Of a DNA stretch of 64,000 nt, positions 45,173 through 52,726 are shown piece by piece. Origin of the DNA: Desulfosporosinus sp. (GTDB lineage Bacteria > Bacillota > Desulfitobacteriia > Desulfitobacteriales > Desulfitobacteriaceae). Within the stretch, counting starts at the first letter, position 1; each line of letters begins with the position of its first letter. The stretch covers positions 62,001 through 126,000 of the forward strand of contig JAIMKP010000001.1 of assembly GCA_020692355.1 (NCBI GenBank), written 5' to 3'. The position numbers and the translations under genes are program-made. Below the pieces are notes generated by a model, which was not told the origin of the DNA, ran no database searches, and was given only the letters and a program-made list of their open reading frames with translations.

Positions 45173-45208
45173 GGAGAAGCCAACACCTCTTCTGGTGTTG
45201 GCTTCTCC
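45173..45208. terminator. long perfect stem-loop after the radical SAM gene
   Basis: GGAGAAGCCAACACC / GGTGTTGGCTTCTCC, 15-base perfect arms with loop TCTTCT. There is no strong U-tract, but the position between convergent transcription units fits a bidirectional terminator. Confidence 0.6.
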
Positions 45209-45244
45209 TGTCTAACCGTCTTTGAGTTAATGTTTACATGTCTT

Positions 45245-45585
45245 TCAGGCCTTTTCTTGACCTTTGCCGTTCTTCGATGCGATCAGGGATTTCCTGGCCC
45301 AATCTACGAGGCGCTCTCTGTTTTCCAGCACTTCAACAGGCACTTCATAATAAGAAACCGTGATTTTTTAGTGGCGAAAGGTTTTAAAGGCTCCATGCCT
45401 GCTTTCTGATAATCGTTTCTATTGGAATGGTCAAGTTTAAAATATAAAACGTCATCAGATATCAATGAAAAAATATAGCCTTCACAATATAGACCCACTA
45501 CACCAAACATTTTCTGAACAGTTATATCACCTAACATCATCAGTTGTTCTAAGACATAATCTTTAAACGGCTGACTTATTGCCAA
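45245..45585 (-). pseudogene. TfoX N-terminal domain protein, frameshifted
   Basis: The first 70 residues (FKDYVLEQLMMLGDITVQKMFGVVGLYCEGYIF...VLYFKLD) match TfoX-N proteins. The in-frame continuation then becomes unrelated (KSRFLIMKCLLKCWK, stop at 45304). Adding one A to the run at 45364-45369 restores a normal ending, VSYYEVPVEVLENRERLVDWARK, with a stop at 45245. So the gene carries a one-base deletion in a homopolymer, real or a sequencing error. TfoX-N proteins occur widely and most have no known function. Confidence 0.8.
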
Positions 45586-45600
45586 GTGACCACTCCTACT

Positions 45601-46419
45601 CTACCGTTCAAACGCCAAAGAACCGGCTGTTTTTTTTAATTGGTTGATGCGTTCAGCCTCAATGTTGATATAGGCAGCCGTTATTTGAGCTAATCCTTGA
45701 TAGTAACTCAAGGTTGTCTCCCGCTGTACATCTTGACAAAATTCAGGCAACCATGCCGCCATATGATCTTGTAGGAATGACTCCTGGATATCCTGCCAAA
45801 GCCCGGCTCTGCGTACGTCCTGGGCGAGGTATTGTTCCGCCTCCTGAGCGACGAGATAACCCATGAATTCTAACTCTGTGCAATGATAGTCCGGCAACTG
45901 CTTGGTGCCCAGGTCTAATCCTGCCTGCCGGTAAATTTCCCGCACCCGCAGCGTAGTTTCTCCCATCAAGTTGCCGAAACTTCCGTCTTCCCGTCGTTCC
46001 CGATAAACAGACTCATAGGGAGGACAAGGGAACCCACCGGGTCCGATAAATAACCGGGCATATTCCACCCGCCAATCCGTCAAGCCCTTCTCCCTCTCCT
46101 TATCCTTATCCACCTTATCCACGTCCGGGACGCCCACTTCTACAAGTGGGCGTTCGCTTGACTCACTTGGCTCCTGGTCGAGAAAACCTGAGATGAGTCG
46201 AATTCCTTCCTGGATTTCTGTCAAACACGGATTCATCTTGTCAAGGCTACGCTGTAATTGGGTCCAGGCACCTCCGTCACCGAAGAAATCAGCCAACAGC
46301 TCTTGGTTCGGTTCATCCCACATTTTGGATAAAGCAGAATACGTGGCCCTCCGGTTGATAGTCATCTCTTTTAAACCGGCCAAGACCGTATCCGTCAGTT
46401 TAGGTGGCACTGACAGCAC
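45601..46419 (-). CDS. TorD/DmsD-type chaperone with an inserted repeat peptide
   Basis: Molybdoenzyme-specific chaperone (272 residues), all-helical. The family motif is YARLFIGPGGFPCPPYESVY near 122-141 and DYHCTELEFMGYLVAQEAEQYL near 180. It should bind the TAT leader of the PsrA-like enzyme encoded upstream (48262-50631) and protect it during cofactor insertion. Residues about 82-104, containing ERPLVEVGVPDVDK, come from the short palindromic repeat (46118-46167) and are not part of the normal fold. It overlaps the NrfD gene by 20 bases. Confidence 0.87.
   Translation of the reverse strand: MLSVPPKLTDTVLAGLKEMTINRRATYSALSKMWDEPNQELLADFFGDGGAWTQLQRSLDKMNPCLTEIQEGIRLISGFLDQEPSESSERPLVEVGVPDVDKVDKDKEREKGLTDWRVEYARLFIGPGGFPCPPYESVYRERREDGSFGNLMGETTLRVREIYRQAGLDLGTKQLPDYHCTELEFMGYLVAQEAEQYLAQDVRRAGLWQDIQESFLQDHMAAWLPEFCQDVQRETTLSYYQGLAQITAAYINIEAERINQLKKTAGSLAFER
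46118..46167. repeat. short palindromic repeat inside the torD-like gene (in frame)
   Basis: CCACGTCCGGG, then stem ACGCCCACTT/AAGTGGGCGT, then TCGCTTGACTCACT. Same subtype and reading frame (ERPLVEVGVPDVD) as the copy in yifB. Confidence 0.92.
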
Positions 46420-47626
46420 CTCCCTGCTTGGGCAAAGCTTCTGCAGTCTGCACCGGCGTCAAGAAAAAATAGGTTCCCACAGTGAAGATAAGCGCGCCGA
46501 AAGCACAAACGCCCACCACAATAGCCAATTCCACCCAGGTTGGGGCATAGCTCCCTACGGTGTCCCAGATGCCTGGTGTCGCCGCTTTGCCAAAAGTCTG
46601 CGGCATTTGATAGGCTCCCAGCGTCACCCCTGGAGCCAATCCGATCAATGGTAATAGCAAAGAGGAAAACAGCAGCCAAATACGTTTAAACAAAACACCT
46701 ACGACCACGAGCGCTGAAGCCAGTACCATCAGACTGCTCTTCATCCTGTTCTTAGGCACAACCAGGATCAAGAAGGGAACAACTGCCCCCAGGATGATTT
46801 CACCCCAGAAGAAGGGTGCCAGGCTGCCGGAGAGCATCAACGTCAAATACCCCATTAACTGTTCCTCACCAGGATATAGCGCCGTCAATATCTCCGAGAA
46901 GACAAAGTAAACGTCCACCGCAATGAATACCGCCAACAACCCGCCCAGGGTGGAGATCAGTTTCTTTTCCACCTTAAATGAGGTGAACTTATTCAGTCCG
47001 ATCAGCACAATCAGCAGGAGAGCCAAGCCGGAATCCAGGGCTGAAGCGACAAAGAGAGGGGCCATCAAGGCACTGTGCCAAGTCGGTCTCGCGATCTGCA
47101 GTCCAAAGATCCAGGCAGTAACCGAGTGGACCAAAATAGCGACAGGCAAAGCGATTGCAGATAACACCTTGACGTTCCTTTGGTTGGGCTCCGCCCGAGT
47201 CATGTTGTAAAGATAAACCAGAGAAGTTGCCAAGTAAAGGGTAATCACGACCACGTCCCAAGTGAGCGGTGAATCGAATTGAGGATGGAAAACCAGGTTC
47301 AAGATCCGATCGGGACGCCCGATATCCACAAAGATCAACAGGGTTGCCACAATAATACAGGTGATTGATAGTAACACTGCCGGTTTAGCCACCGGTTTGA
47401 ATTCTTTGATATTAAATACTGTTGCTGAAGAAGAGACAATCAACCCCCCGGCTGAAAGTCCCACAAAAAACATAAAAAACGTGATATAAAGACCCCAGGA
47501 AACTATGTTGCGCATCCCGGTGGCAATCAAACCGTGGGTCAGCTGATAAACCCATGCTCCCAAACCAACCAGGGACAAAATCGTCAGGATTATCGTCCAG
47601 GGATTCACATATCTTTTGTTAAACAC
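46400..47626 (-). CDS. NrfD/PsrC-type membrane quinol subunit
   Basis: Integral membrane subunit (408 residues, about 10 helices) that links the exported reductase to the quinone pool. It shows the family start WTIILTILSLVGLGAWVYQLTHGL and the conserved GLSAGGLIVSS and FVDIGRPDRILNLVFHPQFDSPLTWDV segments. Gene order A-B-C followed by TorD matches polysulfide/thiosulfate/DMSO-type reductases. Confidence 0.9.
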   Translation of the reverse strand: MFNKRYVNPWTIILTILSLVGLGAWVYQLTHGLIATGMRNIVSWGLYITFFMFFVGLSAGGLIVSSSATVFNIKEFKPVAKPAVLLSITCIIVATLLIFVDIGRPDRILNLVFHPQFDSPLTWDVVVITLYLATSLVYLYNMTRAEPNQRNVKVLSAIALPVAILVHSVTAWIFGLQIARPTWHSALMAPLFVASALDSGLALLLIVLIGLNKFTSFKVEKKLISTLGGLLAVFIAVDVYFVFSEILTALYPGEEQLMGYLTLMLSGSLAPFFWGEIILGAVVPFLILVVPKNRMKSSLMVLASALVVVGVLFKRIWLLFSSLLLPLIGLAPGVTLGAYQMPQTFGKAATPGIWDTVGSYAPTWVELAIVVGVCAFGALIFTVGTYFFLTPVQTAEALPKQGGAVSAT

Positions 47627-47644
47627 GGCAAATCTGCCTCCTTT

Positions 47645-48265
47645 CTAGCGCAAGAAATATACCTGTGGTTTAGTTCCTCTATTTTCCAATAGCTGTTCGC
47701 CTTTTCTGGCGCGAACGAGCTGCGCAACCTCGCTGGTCGGATCGTTCAGATCGCCGAAATGTCTGGCGCGCGCCGGACAAACCTCCACGCAAAAAGGCTG
47801 TTCCCCTTTATTCACCCGTTGTTCGCAGAAGGAACACTTTTCCACAACCCCACGTTTGCGTTTCGGAGTATCCGCTGACCCATAGTCAAAATCAGGAATG
47901 CGTACGGGTTCTTGCCAGTTAAAGACCCTGACATTGTAAGGGCAAGCCGCCATACAGTAACGGCAGCCAATACAGCGTTCATAGTTAATCAATACCCTGC
48001 CGTCTTCAGACTTATAGGTCGCAGCCACCGGGCAAACTTTGACGCAGGGTGCATTCTCACAGTGCTGGCAGGCCAGCGGAAGGTATCCCCTTTGGACATT
48101 AGGATATTCCCCTTTGGGAGTATCCATGTATTTTCCGCCTTCGGTAAGAATCCGGTTCCAATACATGCCCATCGGCACATCATTTTCCAGTTTGCAAGCA
48201 ATTTCACAGGTGTGGCACCCGATACATCGTTTTAAATCGATGACCATTCCATATTTCTTGGTCAA
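47645..48265 (-). CDS. PsrB/DmsB-type 4x[4Fe-4S] subunit
   Basis: Electron-transfer subunit (206 residues) with four ferredoxin-type Cys groups: CIGCHTCEIACKLEN, CQHCENAPCVKVCPVAATY, CIGCRYCMAACPYNVR and CSFCEQRVNKGEQPFCVEVCPARA. It carries electrons between the NrfD and catalytic subunits. Overlaps the catalytic gene by four bases (ATGA type). Confidence 0.93.
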   Translation of the reverse strand: MTKKYGMVIDLKRCIGCHTCEIACKLENDVPMGMYWNRILTEGGKYMDTPKGEYPNVQRGYLPLACQHCENAPCVKVCPVAATYKSEDGRVLINYERCIGCRYCMAACPYNVRVFNWQEPVRIPDFDYGSADTPKRKRGVVEKCSFCEQRVNKGEQPFCVEVCPARARHFGDLNDPTSEVAQLVRARKGEQLLENRGTKPQVYFLR

Positions 48266-50631
48266 TGCAATTCACCCCCCGCATATTTCCGAAAATCGAC
48301 TCGGACATCAAAGAACGAATAATTAAAAATACCTTCTTTAAACTGGGCATGAGTCAACTCCTGATGATGTCCGGCAACGTAGCGCCACCAGCCCTGCTGG
48401 ATGTGAACCACTCCCGGACGAATCGATTCGTTATAGCGACATTTTAAGACGACATGGCCCCGATCATTGTATACCTCCACCATCTCCCCATCCGCAATAC
48501 CCTTGGCGCCGGCATCTTTGGGATTGAGGTCGGCAACAGGCTCCGGATTTATTTCTCTCAACCAGGGTTGATTTTCGTATTGCGAGTGAATCCGGAATTT
48601 CTCATGTCTGGTCAAGAGGACAAAGGGATATTTTCCGGCCAGTTTGCTATCCGGTCCGGCCTCGAGTGGCCACTTGAAAACGGGGAGTTCTTCTGCGGTC
48701 GAGGCCATTTTTTCCAGATAAAATTCAAGTTTGCCGCTCTCCGTTTTGAATTTCCCGTCCTGCCAGGGTATATAGGGATTCGGCAGAAAACGCACGGCCT
48801 GTTCTTGGCGTATTTTATTAAAAGTAATCCCTTGCTGTTTAAGCATGGGCATGTCAAACCATTCTTGGCTCGCCTGCAGCTTTTCCGGGAAATACTTGCC
48901 CAATCCCATTTTCCCGGCTATACCCTGATAGATTTCCCAGTCCGGTTTGGCCTCCAATAAAGGATCGACCGCCTTGCGCCGGTAGAAGACATAAGGCATA
49001 TCTCCGGCGAGAACAGGTTCTTCGGTTTCGTAATAATGGGCGGCAGGCAGAATGATATCGGCATAGTCCATCGTATTATTCAGGAACTGATCGACGGCCA
49101 CCACGAATTCCAGCTTGGGCCATACTTCTTTTAACCACTTGTTGCGGTCAGCGGTCTGCACCAAGAGATTTGAACACATGATGTAAAGAGCTTTAATGGG
49201 GTGGGGATCCTGTTTGATAATCGTATCCTGCAATTTCATCATGGGTAGAACCGCTGGAAAGGTTCCCGCCGGAAATAACCAGCCCGCATTATACACCATG
49301 GGATCAAAACCGTAAAAAGACATCCCAATGATGTTGCCGGACTTGCCGATGTTGCCGGTCAAGGCCAGCAGCGTAACCATAGCCTGCCCCAACAAGTTGG
49401 CATTGTGATAGCGGTCTGCTCCAAAACCAAACTTAATCCCCGCCGGTTTATTGACTGCGAACAGGCGCGCCACTTCCACAACCATGTTTGCCGGAACTTC
49501 GGTTAATTCAGCCACTTTCTGCGGGGTATAATCTTTAACCTTGTCCCACAACAAAGAGTAGGCGGTCGTACAGGCCACCCCGTTGACGGGGTGTGTTCCC
49601 TCCAGCTCGGGGGCAAGGCCCGGGGAATCTTGGGTTTTTGCACTTTGCGAAACTGTATCCCAAACCAGGGGCTTTTTCTCTGCCCTGGCAAACTGTTTAT
49701 CATCGCTCCGGACCAAAAAGGGCGCACACGTGTGGTGCAGCACAAAATCTTTGTCCAACATGCCTTGCGTCATGATCTCCCGCAACAGGCCCAGTGCCAA
49801 AGCGGTGTCACTACCGGGACGCAGGTTGACCCAAATATCCGCCTTCTGCGCAGTAGCCGTATAGATGGGATCGATCACGATCAAGCGCGCTCCCTTTTCT
49901 TTGGCCTCCTGGATAAAGTGCCACTCGTTGATTTGGGTTTCGGCGCAGGAACTCCCCCATAAAATAATAGTCTTAGCATTGACCCAGTCTGAAGTCTCAT
50001 TGGAATAAGCGTCAAAAATTCCAGTACCCATAGGGGCGGCAAACCCGGCAGTCAGAGAGCTGTCCACACTGCCTGTCGCATGAACCGCCTCCAAAACACC
50101 GGAAAAGCGATACTGCCCCCCATAGCCGCCGTTTAAGACACCATAGTTCCCGGATTGCCCCACAATCGCGATCGATTGCTTGCCGTATTGTTTCCGCAGC
50201 TGCGAGAATTTTTCAGCGATGGTGTTGAAAGCTTCTTCCCAACTGATCTTCTCCCACTTACCTTCCCCCCGTTTCCCCACTCTTTTCATGGGATATTTAA
50301 TTCTTTCCGGATGATAGACGCGCTGGATATGCGTCAGCCCCCGCAGGCAGATGCGATCATAGACTCGCTCCGGCATCGGGGCCGGGGCTGATTTCACTAC
50401 CTTGCCACCACGAACTGTGACCAGATGATTACAGGTCTGCCAGCAATTCGGTGAACACAAGTTTCTGATGATCTCTTCTTTGACCTCGGTTTGCGCCTGG
50501 ACAGGTTGCAGCCATTTCAGGCCATAAGTCGAAGCTCCCAAAAGACCGACCGTTGTTCCTACCGCAGCAGTCCCTTTTAAAAAATTGCGGCGAGAAATGC
50601 TGAAATCTTTTCTTTCCTTTTCAGATTGCAT
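48262..50631 (-). CDS. TAT-exported molybdopterin oxidoreductase (PsrA/PhsA/DmsA group)
   Basis: Catalytic subunit (789 residues) with a TAT leader (SRRNFLKG at 13-20, hydrophobic stretch to about 35) and an N-terminal [4Fe-4S] site (C59, C63, C67 in CSPNCWQTC; a fourth Cys near 94). The Mo-bis-MGD domains follow (ILWGSSCAETQINEWHF, GFGADRYHNANLLGQAM and the C-terminal MVEVYNDRGHVVLKC beta barrel). Active-site geometry suggests a Ser or Cys Mo ligand in GSVDSSLTAGFA, but this cannot be settled by eye. Substrate could be polysulfide, thiosulfate, DMSO, arsenate or tetrathionate. It is the first gene of an A-B-C-torD operon. Confidence 0.9.
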   Translation of the reverse strand: MQSEKERKDFSISRRNFLKGTAAVGTTVGLLGASTYGLKWLQPVQAQTEVKEEIIRNLCSPNCWQTCNHLVTVRGGKVVKSAPAPMPERVYDRICLRGLTHIQRVYHPERIKYPMKRVGKRGEGKWEKISWEEAFNTIAEKFSQLRKQYGKQSIAIVGQSGNYGVLNGGYGGQYRFSGVLEAVHATGSVDSSLTAGFAAPMGTGIFDAYSNETSDWVNAKTIILWGSSCAETQINEWHFIQEAKEKGARLIVIDPIYTATAQKADIWVNLRPGSDTALALGLLREIMTQGMLDKDFVLHHTCAPFLVRSDDKQFARAEKKPLVWDTVSQSAKTQDSPGLAPELEGTHPVNGVACTTAYSLLWDKVKDYTPQKVAELTEVPANMVVEVARLFAVNKPAGIKFGFGADRYHNANLLGQAMVTLLALTGNIGKSGNIIGMSFYGFDPMVYNAGWLFPAGTFPAVLPMMKLQDTIIKQDPHPIKALYIMCSNLLVQTADRNKWLKEVWPKLEFVVAVDQFLNNTMDYADIILPAAHYYETEEPVLAGDMPYVFYRRKAVDPLLEAKPDWEIYQGIAGKMGLGKYFPEKLQASQEWFDMPMLKQQGITFNKIRQEQAVRFLPNPYIPWQDGKFKTESGKLEFYLEKMASTAEELPVFKWPLEAGPDSKLAGKYPFVLLTRHEKFRIHSQYENQPWLREINPEPVADLNPKDAGAKGIADGEMVEVYNDRGHVVLKCRYNESIRPGVVHIQQGWWRYVAGHHQELTHAQFKEGIFNYSFFDVRVDFRKYAGGELH

Positions 50632-50790
50632 CGTCTGACCTCCCTCACTTCAAATCATAAACCCTGTACAACTTAGCAATTCCTTGTGAGCACTTTCACC
50701 TCCAGGTCTGTCACTGATTCCCCAGGTTAATGATCTGTTGTTAATCAATTCGTCGCCATCAAGATTTGGCCTTTATAGAACCGTCTAAAC

Positions 50791-50835
50791 TAAAAACCCG
50801 GTACTTTGTCGTTTACGACAATAAGCACCGGGTTT
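50791..50835 (-). terminator. terminator after the PucR-type regulator
   Basis: Minus strand AAACCCGGT (50827-50835) and ACCGGGTTT (50794-50802) with an inner GTCG/CGAC stem, ending in a T-run. The segment 50632-50790 between it and the reductase start shows no gene. Confidence 0.8.
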
Positions 50836-50860
50836 CAGTACTGATTTTTAGTACTGATTT

Positions 50861-52099
50861 TCAGCTCCAACCTTTTTGGCTAAAAATCCGCACCGCTGTG
50901 AATAAATTGAGCTGTCCATCCAAATTGTTTAAATCGATGCCCAAGAGTTCCTCTACTTTTTTTAATCGATAACGCAGGGTATTAACATGGACGTAAAGCT
51001 TCTCCGCAGTCGTGTTGAGATCGGCATTGCATTGGAAATAAATTTTTAAGGTTTCCAGCAACTGACCCGCATTCTTCCGGTCATAATCCAAAATCGGCTC
51101 AAGCAGACTGTAACAGAAAGCTTTCAGCTCTAATTCTCCCTTTTTATAGATTAAACTTAGAACCCCTAATTCATCAAAATAAGTCATCTCATCGGACTTG
51201 TTAAAGAATCTCCCCAGTTCCAGGGCCGTCTTAGCCTCCTGATAGCTGCGGAACAGTTCGTCGGCTGCAGGATACAGGTGGCCAACGCCAACGGAAAAAG
51301 AGGTTTTCAGTCTGTTATAGACATTCTGCTTCGCTTGGTGGAACAAGGAATTAAGCTCTCGTTTCAGCTCTGGAAAAGTTAATTGCCTGGCCCAAGGCAG
51401 AAAAACAATCAGATAGATTCCGCGTCTGGTAACCACAGGTTTGGCGCCGTGCATTCTTAATGAGGAGTTTAACAAGGATTTTAGCTGCTCAAGGTTTTTT
51501 TCCGCTTCTGAGGATTCCTCGTCATCAATCCCGACCACTGCCAGAGCATGGGGATGAGAGAAGTCCAGGCCCAAAGTTTTACCCCGCTGGATCAAAACTT
51601 CCCTGTTTTCAAAATTGTTATATAATAAATCATGGATAAATTCATCTCTATATTTTAAATGAATTCGTTGGATTTCTCTTTCCTGCTTCAGTGCCACCAA
51701 GACTGCCAGGGCGCCTTGTTCCAGCATCAAGGCCAGGGCCGGTGACCAAGCGTTCTCCGTGAGCAGCAGAACGATAAACCCTTCCAGCTCAGAACGCACC
51801 AGAGGAAACGAGACGTAGGAAACTGTTTTCCCGTCCGGAGTGACCAGCATTCCCCGTTCCGTTTTGGACTCCCAGCGTTTTGATTCGCGCTGCGTGACGG
51901 ATATGGGTAAAAAGTCGTCCCAGTGAATATTTTCCTCTCGTTTGGTCTGATAAACGACGATCCTAAAAAATTGATCGGTAATAATCACCGGATTGCCCAA
52001 AAAATCGACCATGATTTTCGCTAAAGAAGGCAGACCCCCTCCACAGGCTATAGCCTCCATGAGCTGAGTCTGGAGCGTACTTGCGACCATGATTCCCAC
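50861..52099 (-). CDS. PucR/CdaR family transcriptional regulator
   Basis: 412 residues. The N-terminal sensing part (about 1-150) carries no motif I can name; a GGDEF-like middle domain (VGIDDEESSEAEKNLEQLKSLL, FSVGVGHLYPAADELFRSYQEA) and the PucR C-terminal HTH (YFQCNADLNTTAEKLYVHVNTLRYRLKKVEELLGIDL) follow. Family members regulate purine, sugar-diacid or redox enzyme genes. It lies between two molybdoenzyme operons, so it probably controls one or both; the ligand is unknown. Confidence 0.88.
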   Translation of the reverse strand: MGIMVASTLQTQLMEAIACGGGLPSLAKIMVDFLGNPVIITDQFFRIVVYQTKREENIHWDDFLPISVTQRESKRWESKTERGMLVTPDGKTVSYVSFPLVRSELEGFIVLLLTENAWSPALALMLEQGALAVLVALKQEREIQRIHLKYRDEFIHDLLYNNFENREVLIQRGKTLGLDFSHPHALAVVGIDDEESSEAEKNLEQLKSLLNSSLRMHGAKPVVTRRGIYLIVFLPWARQLTFPELKRELNSLFHQAKQNVYNRLKTSFSVGVGHLYPAADELFRSYQEAKTALELGRFFNKSDEMTYFDELGVLSLIYKKGELELKAFCYSLLEPILDYDRKNAGQLLETLKIYFQCNADLNTTAEKLYVHVNTLRYRLKKVEELLGIDLNNLDGQLNLFTAVRIFSQKGWS

Positions 52100-52159
52100 C
52101 TCAACTTTGTATAGATCAACAAACTGAAGCGCCGTGGGCTGTAGGATGCTCTAATTTTT

Positions 52160-52714
52160 CTAGCTCGACCACTGCTTGCGGAATACAGGAGGATTAAACC
52201 GAACCGACGGGCGCGTCATTTTGATGTCTGGCAAGGTGGGGACAGACTTTAGCAGTCCGGTCTCATCGATCCGATCCAAATAAATCACTTTGAGAGCACC
52301 GTTGTTGCAGGCTTCTTCACAGATCGGTCTCAGTCCTGCATCGAGGCGGCTTACGCACAGATCGCACTTATCTACCTTGCCCGTGTCCGCGTCATATTGC
52401 GGAGCGCCATAAGGACAAGCCTTCACGCAGGTGCAACAGCCATCGCAGAGTCCGGCATCATGAACCACGATTCCGTCCCGCCGCTTCCTGTAGGTGCGGT
52501 TAGGACAAACCCGAAAACACTCGGGGCTTTCGCAGTGATTACAAGCCAGGGAAAGATAAAATAAACCGATTCCATCTTCAGTCTGCCATTCCACTTCTGA
52601 GACCCGGCGATAACGCTGAGTCTCCCCTAGCCCAAAGTAATTTTTGCAGGCCACTTCGCAGGCCCGGCAACCCAAACAGCGGCTCACATCCACCAGAAAC
52701 CCAACTTGTCGCAT
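52160..52714 (-). CDS. 4x[4Fe-4S] ferredoxin partner of the second molybdoenzyme
   Basis: DmsB/PsrB-like electron-transfer protein (184 residues). The Cys groups are CLGCRACEVACKNYF, CNHCESPECFRVCPNRTY, CDGCCTCVKACPYGA and CDLCVSRLDAGLRPICEEACNNGA. It follows the catalytic gene by 12 bases. There is no NrfD-type membrane partner next to it, so it may pass electrons to a cytoplasmic donor or share the NrfD of the neighbouring operon. Confidence 0.9.
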   Translation of the reverse strand: MRQVGFLVDVSRCLGCRACEVACKNYFGLGETQRYRRVSEVEWQTEDGIGLFYLSLACNHCESPECFRVCPNRTYRKRRDGIVVHDAGLCDGCCTCVKACPYGAPQYDADTGKVDKCDLCVSRLDAGLRPICEEACNNGALKVIYLDRIDETGLLKSVPTLPDIKMTRPSVRFNPPVFRKQWSS

Positions 52715-52726
52715 CGCACGCCTCCT

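Noticed and set aside
50640-50760. FNR-like and sigma-54-like motifs before the TAT-exported reductase
   Set aside because: The TTGAT...ATCA half-sites are too far apart for FNR, and TGGAGGT...GTGCT lacks the conserved -24/-12 bases despite correct spacing.
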